Shown one piece after another: positions 34,214 to 43,770 of a DNA stretch of 64,000 nucleotides (its first letter is position 1; every line of letters starts with the position of its first letter). Below the pieces are notes generated by a model. That model made no database searches. It worked only from the letters and a program-made list of their open reading frames with translations, and was not told where the DNA came from. The translations under genes were made by a program, and so were the position numbers. This stretch comes from Oscillospiraceae bacterium (GTDB lineage Bacteria; Bacillota; Clostridia; Oscillospirales; Acutalibacteraceae): the NCBI GenBank assembly GCA_015065765.1, contig SVPP01000001.1:186001-250000 (forward strand). Reading direction: 5' to 3'.

Positions 34214-35338
34214 TCAGAGAGTGTTTTTGATAGTAAGAAGAATCCCCGTGGATATAATAAAAAGCACACAGGAAAAAATCAGAATCACATTAAATGTTTT
34301 TATCACATCTGAAACATCGCGATAAAATGAAGCAATACTGCCCAGTGAAAAAACATCTGCAATCACTGATGAAAAAACCATTGAGAGAGACCAGAGCCAG
34401 AGCTCTGTAATAACAGGCAGATTTACTGCAGCAATCGCTGCAATGCCGAAAATACCTACTGAACTTTTGAGAAGAAGCAGACTGTTGACAACTGCTCCGT
34501 AAGCCTCACTCATTGAACCTCCGATAACAGGCACGATTGAACTGACAAGCAGCTTTGCACCTTTGACAGCAACGGTATCAGCAATACCGGCAAGTATTCC
34601 CTTTATTGAAAGCACTGCAACAAAAATTGTCGCAAGCAAGGATAAAACTTTTGTAACTGTGTTTTTTATAAGACCTGCAATATTTTTAATTCTCATTGTA
34701 TCTGAAACTGCACTGATGCAGACAAGAGCAAAAAACATACCTTCAAGAGGCAAAAGAAAATTTGTTGAAAAGGATGAAACCGTCTCAGCGAAATATAAAG
34801 TAAGAGAATTATAGTTAAGTGCGAGCAGAGGATTGTTTGCTGCCGCGATTATGCCTGCAAGTATCGGCAGAAAAACAAGCATGAATTTACTGCTCATTCT
34901 GATTGCAGCCGCACCTGCAGAAAGAAGCGATGCCATCGGAACGCAGACGCTGAGAGCTATGTAAGCGTAGATTACAAGTGTTACGGCTTTTTTCTTTTTT
35001 TCATCCTCTGATAAATATGAAAAAGCAATACCTACTAAAACAAGAACAGCCGAATTCATGATAAAATTTTTAAGTGGTGATTCAAGTGTCCCTTTTACAG
35101 AATTTGCAAAAAAATCAATTATATCTTTCGGCTCAGCTGACAGAATTTTTTCAAAATTAATTTCATCAAAACCTGAACTTTCAAGAATTTCAAGTGCATC
35201 TTCTGAAAGCTCATCTGAAAGAATGTCATAATATTCTTCAGAATAATCGGAAAGAAAATCATTTTCTTCACAACTGCACATTACAGGAAACATAAAGAAA
35301 AGTATAATTGATACAAACAGACATTTTACACGTTTCAT
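34214..35338 (-). CDS. spoIIIAE: Stage III sporulation protein AE
   Basis: A 374-residue polytopic membrane protein with an N-terminal signal (cut near VMCSCEEND) and about eight helices. SpoIIIAE is the multi-helix permease-like core of the feeding channel. Typical segments are SKFMLVFLPILAGIIA and LLATIFVAVLSIKG. Length fits the family. Confidence 0.93.
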   Translation of the reverse strand: MKRVKCLFVSIILFFMFPVMCSCEENDFLSDYSEEYYDILSDELSEDALEILESSGFDEINFEKILSAEPKDIIDFFANSVKGTLESPLKNFIMNSAVLVLVGIAFSYLSEDEKKKKAVTLVIYAYIALSVCVPMASLLSAGAAAIRMSSKFMLVFLPILAGIIAAANNPLLALNYNSLTLYFAETVSSFSTNFLLPLEGMFFALVCISAVSDTMRIKNIAGLIKNTVTKVLSLLATIFVAVLSIKGILAGIADTVAVKGAKLLVSSIVPVIGGSMSEAYGAVVNSLLLLKSSVGIFGIAAIAAVNLPVITELWLWSLSMVFSSVIADVFSLGSIASFYRDVSDVIKTFNVILIFSCVLFIISTGILLTIKNTL

Positions 35339-35347
35339 CTTAACCTC

Positions 35348-35728
35348 TTATTTTATAAATCCTATTGCTGCCTCAGCTAATTTTCTGAGAATTGGTAAAG
35401 CAAGAATAACAATCACTGTTTTCCCTGCAAGATCCACAGTGTTTGCAAGAGTGTTATTTCCGCTGTCGCGGCAAAGCGATGATGCTATATCTGTAAGGAC
35501 AGAAAAGCATAATGCCTTTAGCAGAATTTCAAGAAAAGATGAGTCAATCCCACTCTGAGAAATCAGGTCTCTCAGAGAAGAAACAACATTCTCAATTGAT
35601 GACAGCAAGTAAAACACAAGAACAACAACACCGCAAAGCTGACACAGAAGTGCATATTCAGGTTTTACGTGCTTAAGCACCATACAGATAAATGCAATTA
35701 CTATTGCGAGAATAAAAACCTTCATCAT
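35348..35728 (-). CDS. spoIIIAD: Stage III sporulation protein AD
   Basis: A 126-residue membrane protein with three to four helices; EYALLCQLCGVVVLVFYLL and the later VDLAGKTVIVILALPIL are typical. Together with AC it belongs to the membrane part of the channel. It overlaps spoIIIAC by one base. Confidence 0.92.
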   Translation of the reverse strand: MMKVFILAIVIAFICMVLKHVKPEYALLCQLCGVVVLVFYLLSSIENVVSSLRDLISQSGIDSSFLEILLKALCFSVLTDIASSLCRDSGNNTLANTVDLAGKTVIVILALPILRKLAEAAIGFIK

Positions 35729-35922
35729 TACAAATCAAGCACCGAGAAGAAAGCTCCCGTCAATTCACTTATGTACGGTATCATCATCAGAAAAACCACA
35801 AGAAGTCCTGCAAGAGTTACAAGAAGTGCATATTCATCCCTTCCGCATTTTGAAAGAATCTGATTGATTATTGCCACAAGCAAACCTATCACTGCGATTT
35901 TTACTACTATTTCTATCCCCAT
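35728..35922 (-). CDS. spoIIIAC: Stage III sporulation protein AC
   Basis: A 64-residue protein with two membrane helices: IEIVVKIAVIGLLVAIINQIL, roughly, and the DEYALLVTLAGLLVVFLMM segment, both conserved in the family. The length is close to the usual 66-68 residues. It overlaps spoIIIAD by one base. Confidence 0.92.
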   Translation of the reverse strand: MGIEIVVKIAVIGLLVAIINQILSKCGRDEYALLVTLAGLLVVFLMMIPYISELTGAFFSVLDL

Positions 35923-35932
35923 ATTTTTACCT

Positions 35933-36436
35933 TCAATAAAAAATTATTATTACTGCCAGAGCCATAAAAAGGCTTAATGCCGAGTTGGTTTTTGATTTTT
36001 CCTCAAGTTCTTTCCGTGCTTTTTCAAGTTGTTTTTCCAGCATGGAAATATGAAGCCTGCAATTATTACTTTGTCCCTGTAAATCTGTAACACCGAGACT
36101 TCTGCCGAATGAGAGAAGAATTTTTTCATCTTCTTTTTTCAGGCAATCATCAGAAGAAAACTTTTCAACTGAATTTTTCCATTTTTCAGAAAAATCAGGA
36201 TTTTCGTTGTCGGATAAATCGCATATTGTTTTAAGTTTAATTCCGCCGAAGCAAGACAATTCAGTTATAATATCTGTAATACTTCTTTTTGAAAAAGAAA
36301 TCTGCGAATTTATTCCTTCAATAAAAATTATCAGTTCTTCAAGGGATGAAACCCGCTTTTTCATCCGTCTGTTAACAAGCTGACCTGACAGAAGAAGCAC
36401 TCCTGCAGGCAGAAACAGGATCAATAATCTTAACAT
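35933..36436 (-). CDS. spoIIIAB: Stage III sporulation protein AB
   Basis: A 167-residue protein with membrane helices at both ends (about 3-20 and near 150-167) and a helical middle; it resembles type II secretion GspF-like proteins in this family. Shared segments are LEELIIFIEGINSQISF and a SFGRSLGVTDLQGQ motif. The ATG at 36436 is preferred because AGGTG lies 6 bases upstream; GTG at 36445 is inside that site. Its first 65 bases lie within spoIIIAA. Confidence 0.88.
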   Translation of the reverse strand: MLRLLILFLPAGVLLLSGQLVNRRMKKRVSSLEELIIFIEGINSQISFSKRSITDIITELSCFGGIKLKTICDLSDNENPDFSEKWKNSVEKFSSDDCLKKEDEKILLSFGRSLGVTDLQGQSNNCRLHISMLEKQLEKARKELEEKSKTNSALSLFMALAVIIIFY

Positions 36437-37364
36437 CATTTTCACCTATCTGTAAAATTTCTTTGATTTCGCATGGCCGTGATGACAAAATGACCACTCT
36501 GAACTCTGTCCCGCTACTGAGAAGCGTTTTAAACTGTGGTTTAATAAACAATTCTTCCTTGCTTGAGGCATGGATGCTCAGCGCAAAAGCAACACCTGAA
36601 TTAAGTGCACTTTTTATTGCCTCACATTCATCCTCAGTACCGATTTCATCACAAATAATAAAACGAGGCGAAAGAGAACGCAGAGCACACATTATGCCCT
36701 CTGCTTTTCTGAACAAGGACAAAACATCGGTGTTCGGTCCCATATCACAAAGACACATACCGTCACTTACAGGAGAGATCTCACATCTCTCATCAACAAC
36801 GGAAACTTTATAATACTCGCCGAACTTACCGCCCGAAATCTGCCTTGCGATATCACGCAGGAGCGTTGTTTTACCGCTCGAAGGCGGACCCGCGATAATA
36901 ACATTAGTGAGCCGATTTTCAAAAGCACGCGCAAGAACCTCATCAGCACAGCCTTTATATTCACCCGCAATTCTGATATTCAGAGAACTGACCTCCCGGA
37001 TTGTGGTAACTTTCCCGTTTTCAGTAACTGCCGTACCGCAAATACCTACTCTGTGACCTGCGGGAAGCGTTACGAAGCATTGAGAAATCGTATCAAGATG
37101 ACTGTAAACGGAATATCCGCAAAGTCTGTTGAATGATTCCCGCATTTCCTGTCTGCTTACCTTATACAAATCATCAGAACAAACTCCGCTCACTCTGTTT
37201 CCGCCGACAAAATATGTACCGATTGATGTTTCAATAACAATACATCTGCCTGTTCTTATTCTGATTTCGTATGCACACGCCCTGATTTCATCGTTTACAT
37301 TCACAAGAATGCTTTTCAGTTTATCCGGCAAAAAGGCGATAGCGGTGTCAAATTTATTTTCCAT
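36372..37364 (-). CDS. spoIIIAA: Stage III sporulation protein AA (ATPase)
   Basis: A 330-residue cytoplasmic ATPase that powers the mother-cell feeding channel. Walker A is AGPPSSGKTTLLRD (about 158-171), Walker B is RFIICDEIG and the GHRVGICGTA region is characteristic. The C-terminal 25 residues are encoded over the start of spoIIIAB. The start has an AGAGGTGA site 8 bases upstream. As the first gene it should carry a sigma-E promoter; I saw no clear match. Confidence 0.93.
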   Translation of the reverse strand: MENKFDTAIAFLPDKLKSILVNVNDEIRACAYEIRIRTGRCIVIETSIGTYFVGGNRVSGVCSDDLYKVSRQEMRESFNRLCGYSVYSHLDTISQCFVTLPAGHRVGICGTAVTENGKVTTIREVSSLNIRIAGEYKGCADEVLARAFENRLTNVIIAGPPSSGKTTLLRDIARQISGGKFGEYYKVSVVDERCEISPVSDGMCLCDMGPNTDVLSLFRKAEGIMCALRSLSPRFIICDEIGTEDECEAIKSALNSGVAFALSIHASSKEELFIKPQFKTLLSSGTEFRVVILSSRPCEIKEILQIGENDVKIIDPVSACRSASSVRSAC

Positions 37365-37441
37365 ACTTTTTCACCTCTTTGTCCTATGTATATTTTCTCT
37401 TGTCCGTTTATAGAACTCATTTATTAAATTTCCTGTTATTG

Positions 37442-37470
37442 TTGAATATTGTGAGAGATTATGTTAAACT
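37442..37470 (+). promoter_or_regulatory. Probable sigma-A promoter for yfhO-like gene
   Basis: TTGAAT, 17 bases, TAAACT. The -10 matches four of six consensus bases. It is 31 bases before the start codon. Confidence 0.5.
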
Positions 37471-37500
37471 AAATATATATATATTTCAGCGAGGTATAAA

Positions 37501-40353
37501 ATGAATACTATAGTTAAAAAATTGAAAAACGGCAAGGCTTACGATAACAGGTTTATTTTCCTTGCAATGTTTGGCTCGTTACTTATCAGCCTTCTTGTGG
37601 CTTATTGCTACAATATGATACCTTTCGGCAACCACACAATTCTCAGAATGGACCTTTATCACCAGTATGGTCCATTGTTTGCTGAACTTTATGAAAGAGT
37701 AAAAGACGGCTCAAGCTTCCTTTATTCATGGAATGCAGGCGGTGGTTCAAGTTTTCTCGGTAACTTCTACAACTACCTTTCAAGTCCCCTTTCACTCTTA
37801 ATACTTCTCTTCAGCCATGAAAACATTCCCGTTGCAATCGGTGTGATGATTTTCACAAAAGCTACAATTGCTTCCGCAACATTCACATGGTATCTGAAAA
37901 AGAGTCTTGGCAAACACAGTTATATCACTGCAGGCTTCGGTGTTCTTTATGCTTTCAGCGGATATTTTATCGCCTACTACTGGAACCTTATGTGGCTTGA
38001 TGCTTTTGCAATTCTCCCCATTGTCCTTCTCGGCATTGAAAGAATTATCAACAAATGCAAGCCCCTCACCTTTATCCTCGCTCTTGCACTTACCATGTTT
38101 TCAAACTACTACATGGCTTACATGGTATGCATGTTCTCGGTAATTTATTTCATTTATTACTTCTTCACGAATTATAATTTCTCATCTTCTCTTGAAGATT
38201 TCAGACTTCCCTCAGAAAAAGACAAGCCATTCAACAAAGGTCTTATTTACAAAATCCGTTCTTCAAGATTTTTCATGAGCGGTGTTACTTTTGCATTTGG
38301 TGCACTTACCGCGGCTCTTTGTGTGGCTTTTGCACTTGTTCCCACTTACTTTATCCTCAAAGCCTGTTCGGCAACTTCGGGCACATTTCCTGAAGAATTT
38401 GAGATGTACAACAATGTTTTTGATTTCCTCGCAAATCATCTTGCAAGCGTTGAACCTACAATCAGAAGCAGCGGTGACGATGTACTTCCCAATGTTTACT
38501 GTTCTGTTGCAACCGCAATGCTTGTTCCCCTTTTCTATTTCACAAAGTCAATTTCTCTTCGTGAAAAAATTTCCACAACGGCACTTTTGGGTGTACTCTT
38601 TATAAGCTTCAACACAAATTATCTTAACTACATCTGGCACGGCTTCCATTATCCAAACGACCTGCCTTACAGATTCTCTTTCATGTACACCTTTATAATT
38701 CTTGTAGTTGCTTTTAAAACACTTACAAGAATACGCGAATTCAAGCCAAAGGAGCTTCTTGGAATCGGTTTCGGTGCAGCATTATTTATTGTGCTCGCAG
38801 AAAAAATCGGCTCTAAAAATGTTGATGACTATTCTGTAATCATCAGTCTTGTGTTTGCAATCATTTACTCAGTGGCATTCTACATTTTCAGCAATAAAAA
38901 ATATAACAGACAAGCTACTGCACTTTTCCTTTTCTGTTGTTTTGTTGCGGAATATGCTATAGCAAACACCGACAATTACGTTATGAATCAGGAGCTTAAA
39001 TATTACAGCGCAGATTATGAAGATTTTGTAGAAATAAAAAATGAAATTGACACTCAACACAAAAATGACAACACATACAGAATGGAACTGACTTCCCTTC
39101 GTACGAGAATGGATCCCTGCTGGTACAACTACAATGGTGTTTCGATTTTCTCTTCGATGGCATATGAAAAACTTGCAAATCTTCATCAGAACTTAGGTCT
39201 GTACGGAAACTATATCAACTCTTACACTTACAACATGCAGACACCTGTTTACAATGCTATGTTTGCACTTGATTACATCGTAAACAATTCAGACAGTGTT
39301 AGAATGAACGATGAACTTTTCACAAATATTGCCGGAAATGATACCTTTACTGCATACGAAAACAAGTATTCACTTCCCGTTGCTTATATGGTTAATTCAT
39401 CAATGATTGATTGGGATTACGACAACTATGACCCTTTCACAGTGCAGAGCGATTATTTTGAGCGTGCCACAGGTATTGCCGATGTTTTTGAAACAGAGGA
39501 AATTTTCGATATTTCAGGCTTCGGTGTCAGCGATATCTCTAATCCCTCAGACGGCTCAGACTGCTTCTATTTCACTGCAGACAACTCAGACGGAAGCGGT
39601 GAAATTACAGTTCTTATCCTTCCTGAAGAAACTCAGAATCTCTATCTTTATGTTGATTCAAGCAACCTTGACACTCTTACAGTCGAGTATGACGGAAACG
39701 ATATGACACAGGATGTTGACGATGAACACTATATTCTTGACTTAGGTGAATGTGCTGCAAATGAGGCAGTAACGCTCAGATTCACCGTAAAAGAAGGTGT
39801 AACTGACGGCTACGCTGATTTCATGCTCCGTTCAATTAATATGGAGAAATTTGAAGAAGGCTATAACATCCTCAAAAATCAGTCACTGAGCGTAGAAACA
39901 TTTACTGACACAGAAATCAAAGGTACAGTCACAGCAAAAGAAAGCGGAATTCTTTACACTTCAATTCCTTATGACACAGGCTGGAAAATCACAGTTGACG
40001 GAAAAGAAATAGATAAAGAAGAAGTACTGTCTCTCGGCGAAGCACTTATCGGAATTCACCTGTCGTCAGGCACTCACACAGTTGAATTTAAATACACACC
40101 GCAGGGCTTCGTAATCGGTCTCGGATTAACTACGGCAGGAATAATCATTTTACTTGCATATATTCTCTTTATCAGAAAACGGGGGTTTGCAAGAGAAATC
40201 GTGATGTGTTTTGACAGAAAAGAAGAACCTCAGCTTGCAGAAGAAAGACAATCTGAAATTGACAGACAGAACGCAGAAATTCTCCTTCGTGAAATCAGTG
40301 AAACACTTCCTGAAGAGGAAGTGATAAATCAGGAAGAAACAACTGAAGAATAA
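37501..40353 (+). CDS. YfhO-family large membrane protein
   Basis: A 950-residue protein with about 11-13 N-terminal helices (about 20-490), a large exterior domain (about 500-865), a helix near 875-895 and an acidic cytoplasmic tail. It matches the YfhO family, GT-C-like proteins implicated in glycosylating teichoic-acid chains in Listeria and Bacillus. DLYHQYGPLFAELYERV near 60 and FSGYFIAYYWNLMW are hallmarks. The gene is monocistronic, ending in a bidirectional terminator. Confidence 0.9.
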   Translation: MNTIVKKLKNGKAYDNRFIFLAMFGSLLISLLVAYCYNMIPFGNHTILRMDLYHQYGPLFAELYERVKDGSSFLYSWNAGGGSSFLGNFYNYLSSPLSLLILLFSHENIPVAIGVMIFTKATIASATFTWYLKKSLGKHSYITAGFGVLYAFSGYFIAYYWNLMWLDAFAILPIVLLGIERIINKCKPLTFILALALTMFSNYYMAYMVCMFSVIYFIYYFFTNYNFSSSLEDFRLPSEKDKPFNKGLIYKIRSSRFFMSGVTFAFGALTAALCVAFALVPTYFILKACSATSGTFPEEFEMYNNVFDFLANHLASVEPTIRSSGDDVLPNVYCSVATAMLVPLFYFTKSISLREKISTTALLGVLFISFNTNYLNYIWHGFHYPNDLPYRFSFMYTFIILVVAFKTLTRIREFKPKELLGIGFGAALFIVLAEKIGSKNVDDYSVIISLVFAIIYSVAFYIFSNKKYNRQATALFLFCCFVAEYAIANTDNYVMNQELKYYSADYEDFVEIKNEIDTQHKNDNTYRMELTSLRTRMDPCWYNYNGVSIFSSMAYEKLANLHQNLGLYGNYINSYTYNMQTPVYNAMFALDYIVNNSDSVRMNDELFTNIAGNDTFTAYENKYSLPVAYMVNSSMIDWDYDNYDPFTVQSDYFERATGIADVFETEEIFDISGFGVSDISNPSDGSDCFYFTADNSDGSGEITVLILPEETQNLYLYVDSSNLDTLTVEYDGNDMTQDVDDEHYILDLGECAANEAVTLRFTVKEGVTDGYADFMLRSINMEKFEEGYNILKNQSLSVETFTDTEIKGTVTAKESGILYTSIPYDTGWKITVDGKEIDKEEVLSLGEALIGIHLSSGTHTVEFKYTPQGFVIGLGLTTAGIIILLAYILFIRKRGFAREIVMCFDRKEEPQLAEERQSEIDRQNAEILLREISETLPEEEVINQEETTEE

Positions 40354-40359
40354 AAAAAC

Positions 40360-40395
40360 AAGGTAGATACAAAAAATGTATCTACCTTATTTTTA
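40360..40395 (+). terminator. Bidirectional terminator
   Basis: AAGGTAGATACA pairs with TGTATCTACCTT around a 5-base A loop. ATTTTTATT follows on the plus strand and GTTTTTTTA on the minus strand, so it serves both the yfhO-like gene and the convergent kinase gene. Confidence 0.88.
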
Positions 40396-40404
40396 TTGAA
40401 TATT

Positions 40405-41760
40405 TTATTTTCTGTTTGCTCTGGGAAGTGTAAAGCAGATTGTAAGACCTGTTTCAAACTTCGATTTCTGTGCATAAATTCTGCCTGAATGAGCATCAAT
40501 TATATCCTTACAAATCGAAAGTCCAAGACCTGAAACAGATTTGCTGCGGCTTTCGTCAGTTGTATAAAGTGGCTCAAAAATCTTTCTGTACTGATCAGGC
40601 GGTACACCTTCACCATTGTCAGAAATTCTGAATGAAACCTCATAATTTGATTGGGAAACCTCGATGAGAAGTTCAAGTGGCTGACCTTCAAGCTGATGCT
40701 TTGTGCTGTTACTGATAACATTTCCGAAAACTCTCAGCATATCTGATTTGTTGATAATAATCATGGCATCGCTTGTATTATCTTCAATGACAAAATTGCA
40801 GTTTACCCTTTCAAGATCATCGCGGTAATAGGAATCAACTGCACTGACAAGCTGTTTTACCGACACAATAGTTTTTTCGGTGGAATCAGCCTTATCGTTG
40901 TAAGTGATATAGTCATCAAGATTTTCAATAAGCCTTTTTATTGCAAGAGATTTTTCATAGATTGTTTTCACGTATCTTTCATGACGTTCCTTAGGAAGAT
41001 CATCTTTTTTAAGCTGTTCTGCATAACCCATAATTGAGGTCAGAGGCGTCTTTATATCGTGTGACATAGAGGCAATAATTCTCGTCTGTTTCCGGTGTTC
41101 CTCATTGATTGCTTCGGTAAGAGTATCAAAGTCCTTGGTCAATGATTTGAGCTCGTCCTTTTCCGTGTTTTCCTCCGTAAAAGCATTTTTATTATAGCCT
41201 CGGATTGATTTTGCAAGGTTCTCAAGGGGGAAAATAATTATCCTTCTGATTGATATGATAACTATTATCATGGCAATTGTGAACACAACAATTTCATAAG
41301 CAATAATCTGACCGAGATACAGGCTCATGAACGACGGAATATCACTGAACGAAAAGTTTTCATTCATCAACGTCGCAGACTTAATAAAGTAAACCTGCTG
41401 ACCGTTACTGTTTGTTGAAAGAAATTTTTCCGATACCGTTATGTAAAGACTGCTTTCATCATTAATCAGACTGTACGCACTGCTGTCAGGATAAGTATAA
41501 ACAATATTGCTGTCAAGGTCTTCAATATATATCAGAATATTATCTCCGATATAATCTTCGTTTACAGATTCATAGAAATCGTCTGAAATCTGAAGCTCGG
41601 AAATAATTCTGTCAACTGTTTTGTTGAGCTCTTTCTTCATAACGCTTACTCTTGCATTGACACCGTAAGGAAGAACCCCCAGTGAAAAGAAGAAGAATCC
41701 CACAAAGTTAATAACGAAAACCACAAGAAACATTAATGAAATTCGTTTTCTGATACTCAT
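40405..41760 (-). CDS. Two-component sensor histidine kinase
   Basis: A 451-residue membrane kinase: helix at about 8-30, exterior sensor (35-145), helix near 152-175, HAMP linker, then the kinase core. H-box is SMSHDIKTPLTS with His about 238, N-box VISNSTKH, G1 ISDNGEGVPP and G2 SGLGLSICKDII. The signal is unknown. The start is 3 bases after the response-regulator gene, so they form a pair. The sensor domain has no recognised fold. Confidence 0.92.
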   Translation of the reverse strand: MSIRKRISLMFLVVFVINFVGFFFFSLGVLPYGVNARVSVMKKELNKTVDRIISELQISDDFYESVNEDYIGDNILIYIEDLDSNIVYTYPDSSAYSLINDESSLYITVSEKFLSTNSNGQQVYFIKSATLMNENFSFSDIPSFMSLYLGQIIAYEIVVFTIAMIIVIISIRRIIIFPLENLAKSIRGYNKNAFTEENTEKDELKSLTKDFDTLTEAINEEHRKQTRIIASMSHDIKTPLTSIMGYAEQLKKDDLPKERHERYVKTIYEKSLAIKRLIENLDDYITYNDKADSTEKTIVSVKQLVSAVDSYYRDDLERVNCNFVIEDNTSDAMIIINKSDMLRVFGNVISNSTKHQLEGQPLELLIEVSQSNYEVSFRISDNGEGVPPDQYRKIFEPLYTTDESRSKSVSGLGLSICKDIIDAHSGRIYAQKSKFETGLTICFTLPRANRK

Positions 41761-41763
41761 TTA

Positions 41764-42459
41764 TTAATCACCTGAAAGAGAAGAAATAAACTTATAGCCT
41801 ACTCCCCATACTGTTTTGATGTATTTTCCGTCAGCATCGATTTTGTTTCTGAGATTTTTGATATTGACTGCTACTGTGCCGATATCGCCGTATTCAGAGC
41901 CCCATACATGATTGAAAATTTCTTCTCGTGACAAAACCTTGCCTGCGTTTGTCATAAGAAACTCAAGAAGCTGAAACTCTCTTGTCGAAAGGACAATTCT
42001 TTCCTTATTCTTGAGAAGTTCATAACTGTCCTTATGAAGTTCAAACTCGCCTATAGCAATAGTATCGTTGCTCACTTCAGCAACTGTACCGCTTCTTCTG
42101 TCACGTCTTATGTGAGCTTTTACCTTTGCAACAAGTTCTTCAACAACAAAAGGCTTTGTAATGTAGTCATCTGCACCCATTTCAAGACCGACAACAACAT
42201 CAAGTGTTCTGCTTTTTGCGCTCACAAAAATAATGGGACATGTGATTGTATCCCTGATTTTTCTGCAAAGAGTAAGACCATCAACCTTGGGCATCATGAT
42301 GTCAAGAAGAATCAATGAAATATCGGGATTTTTTGATGCAAGCTCAAGGCCTGTTTCCCCATCATTGGCAGTCATTGTTTCAAAGCCTTCATCAGTCAGA
42401 GCATCAGAAATAAGCTCAGCAATTTCTACTTCGTCGTCAACTATAAGTATCTTTTCCAT
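41764..42459 (-). CDS. OmpR-family response regulator
   Basis: A 231-residue regulator with an N-terminal receiver (1-118; phospho-Asp in LILLDIMMP) and a C-terminal winged helix (130-228, with LSREEIFNHVWG and VNIKNLRNKI). It pairs with the adjacent kinase. The ATG at 42459 follows GAAAGGA by 14 bases; an upstream GTG at 42495 is less likely. The promoter at 42511-42539 supports the start. Confidence 0.93.
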   Translation of the reverse strand: MEKILIVDDEVEIAELISDALTDEGFETMTANDGETGLELASKNPDISLILLDIMMPKVDGLTLCRKIRDTITCPIIFVSAKSRTLDVVVGLEMGADDYITKPFVVEELVAKVKAHIRRDRRSGTVAEVSNDTIAIGEFELHKDSYELLKNKERIVLSTREFQLLEFLMTNAGKVLSREEIFNHVWGSEYGDIGTVAVNIKNLRNKIDADGKYIKTVWGVGYKFISSLSGD

Positions 42460-42510
42460 AATATTTTCAAATCCTTTCAGATTATATTTAGTCACAGGTA
42501 CGCTACATTA

Positions 42511-42539
42511 ATTATTGCATAAATTAAAAAAATAGTCAA
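42511..42539 (-). promoter_or_regulatory. Promoter for two-component operon
   Basis: On the minus strand: TTGACT, 17 bases, AATAAT, with TG one base before the -10. Confidence 0.72.
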
Positions 42540-42604
42540 CATAATGAAAAATTTATAATAATTATTTATTTTTTTGTATTATTGTGGTTTTTTGTGAAAA
42601 ACTG

Positions 42605-42613
42605 TGCTACAAT
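42605..42613 (+). promoter_or_regulatory. Extended -10 element for lysophospholipase-like gene
   Basis: TG, one base, TACAAT. The -35 region is poor. It lies 33 bases before the ATG at 42647. Confidence 0.5.
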
Positions 42614-42646
42614 GTAAACATAAAAAACTATCAGGAGGTAATTCTC

Positions 42647-43609
42647 ATGGGCGTAATACATAACACTTACTCTGTTGAAGACGGCAACTCTTTCATCTCA
42701 CAAACAGGTCTTGCAGGAATTTTCTACCAGAGCTGGACACCTGATAATCCCGAAGATATCAAAGGTATTTTTCAGATTACTCACGGCATGGCTGAGCATG
42801 GCGACAGATATGAAGAATTTGCAAAATTTCTTACAACTATCGGCTTTGCGGTCTTTGTAAGCGACCATGTAGGTCACGGCAGAAGCATTAAAACAAACGA
42901 TGATCTGGGCTATTTCGGCGAAAAAGATGGTTGGAAAGCTTTTGTTGAAGATGTTCACACCGTCACCATACGTGCTAAAAAAGAATTTCCCGATTTGCCT
43001 GTTGTGCTCTTCGGTCACAGCATGGGCTCTTTTGTTGCAAGAAGTTATATTTCAAAATATGCTGACGAAATAGATGCAGCAATAATTTGCGGCACAAGCG
43101 GTCCCAATCCCGCTGCAGGAATGGGAATCATGCTGGCAAATGCAGTTGCGAAAATCAAGGGCTCAAAACACAGAAGCAAATTCATCAACTCCGTGGCATT
43201 CGGCTCATACAATAAAAGATGTGCTTCAAAAGACGATAACGGCTTCGGCTGGCTCTCAACAGATAAAGCAGTTGTGAAAAAATATAACGACGATCCCCTC
43301 TGCGGTTATCTTTTCACCACAAAAGGCTTTACAGATTTATTCGGTGTTCTTGACAGTGTGTCAAAAAAAGAATGGTATTCGAGCGTCCCCTCAAATCTTC
43401 CCATTTATCTTATTTCGGGTAAAGAAGATCCCGTAGGAAGCTATGGTGCAGGTGTTGAAAAGGTATATAATGAATTGCTTTCAACCGGTCACAAAAAGGT
43501 TACAATGAAACTTTATGACAGAATGAGACACGAAATTCTCAATGAATTCGGCAAAGAAGAAGTTATGGTAAACGTAGCTCAGTGGTGTCAGAAAATATTA
43601 AGTATCTGA
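42647..43609 (+). CDS. Alpha/beta hydrolase, monoacylglycerol lipase/lysophospholipase-like
   Basis: A 320-residue soluble hydrolase. FQITHGMAEHGDRYEEFA and FVSDHVGHGRS are typical of the serine aminopeptidase/MGL-like group; the nucleophile is in GHSMGS, the Asp in SGKEDPVG and the His near MRHEI. It probably acts on lipid esters, but the family is broad. The ATG follows AGGAGGT by 7 bases; the upstream in-frame start is 5' of or within the promoter. It ends at a terminator at 43627-43661. Confidence 0.88.
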   Translation: MGVIHNTYSVEDGNSFISQTGLAGIFYQSWTPDNPEDIKGIFQITHGMAEHGDRYEEFAKFLTTIGFAVFVSDHVGHGRSIKTNDDLGYFGEKDGWKAFVEDVHTVTIRAKKEFPDLPVVLFGHSMGSFVARSYISKYADEIDAAIICGTSGPNPAAGMGIMLANAVAKIKGSKHRSKFINSVAFGSYNKRCASKDDNGFGWLSTDKAVVKKYNDDPLCGYLFTTKGFTDLFGVLDSVSKKEWYSSVPSNLPIYLISGKEDPVGSYGAGVEKVYNELLSTGHKKVTMKLYDRMRHEILNEFGKEEVMVNVAQWCQKILSI

Positions 43610-43626
43610 AAATAATTAATCTTCAC

Positions 43627-43661
43627 AATATCCTCTCTGTATCAAGGGAGGATATTTTTTA
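43627..43661 (+). terminator. Terminator after lysophospholipase-like gene
   Basis: AATATCCTC pairs with GAGGATATT around a 12-base loop, followed by six T. Confidence 0.85.
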
Positions 43662-43704
43662 GTAAAAACAATATAAAATAATTAAATAATTATAAAAAAA
43701 TATA

Positions 43705-43733
43705 TTGCTATTTTATAACCAAGATGATATTAT
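43705..43733 (+). promoter_or_regulatory. Extended -10 promoter for dockerin protein
   Basis: TTGCTA, 17 bases, TATTAT, with TG one base before the -10. It excludes the in-frame upstream start at 43705. Confidence 0.75.
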
Positions 43734-43770
43734 TACATTGATGTATTTTTTCCTTACGGGAGGTATAAAT

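Noticed and set aside
36437-36445. GTG or ATG starts a few codons earlier for spoIIIAB
   Set aside because: They are part of or too close to the AGGTG ribosome site.
37365-37440. Sigma-E promoter upstream of spoIIIAA
   Set aside because: Expected biologically, but no clear -35 and -10 pair with proper spacing was seen.
43705-43770. Upstream in-frame start of the dockerin gene
   Set aside because: It coincides with the -35 of the promoter; ATG at 43771 begins a normal signal peptide after GGGAGGT.
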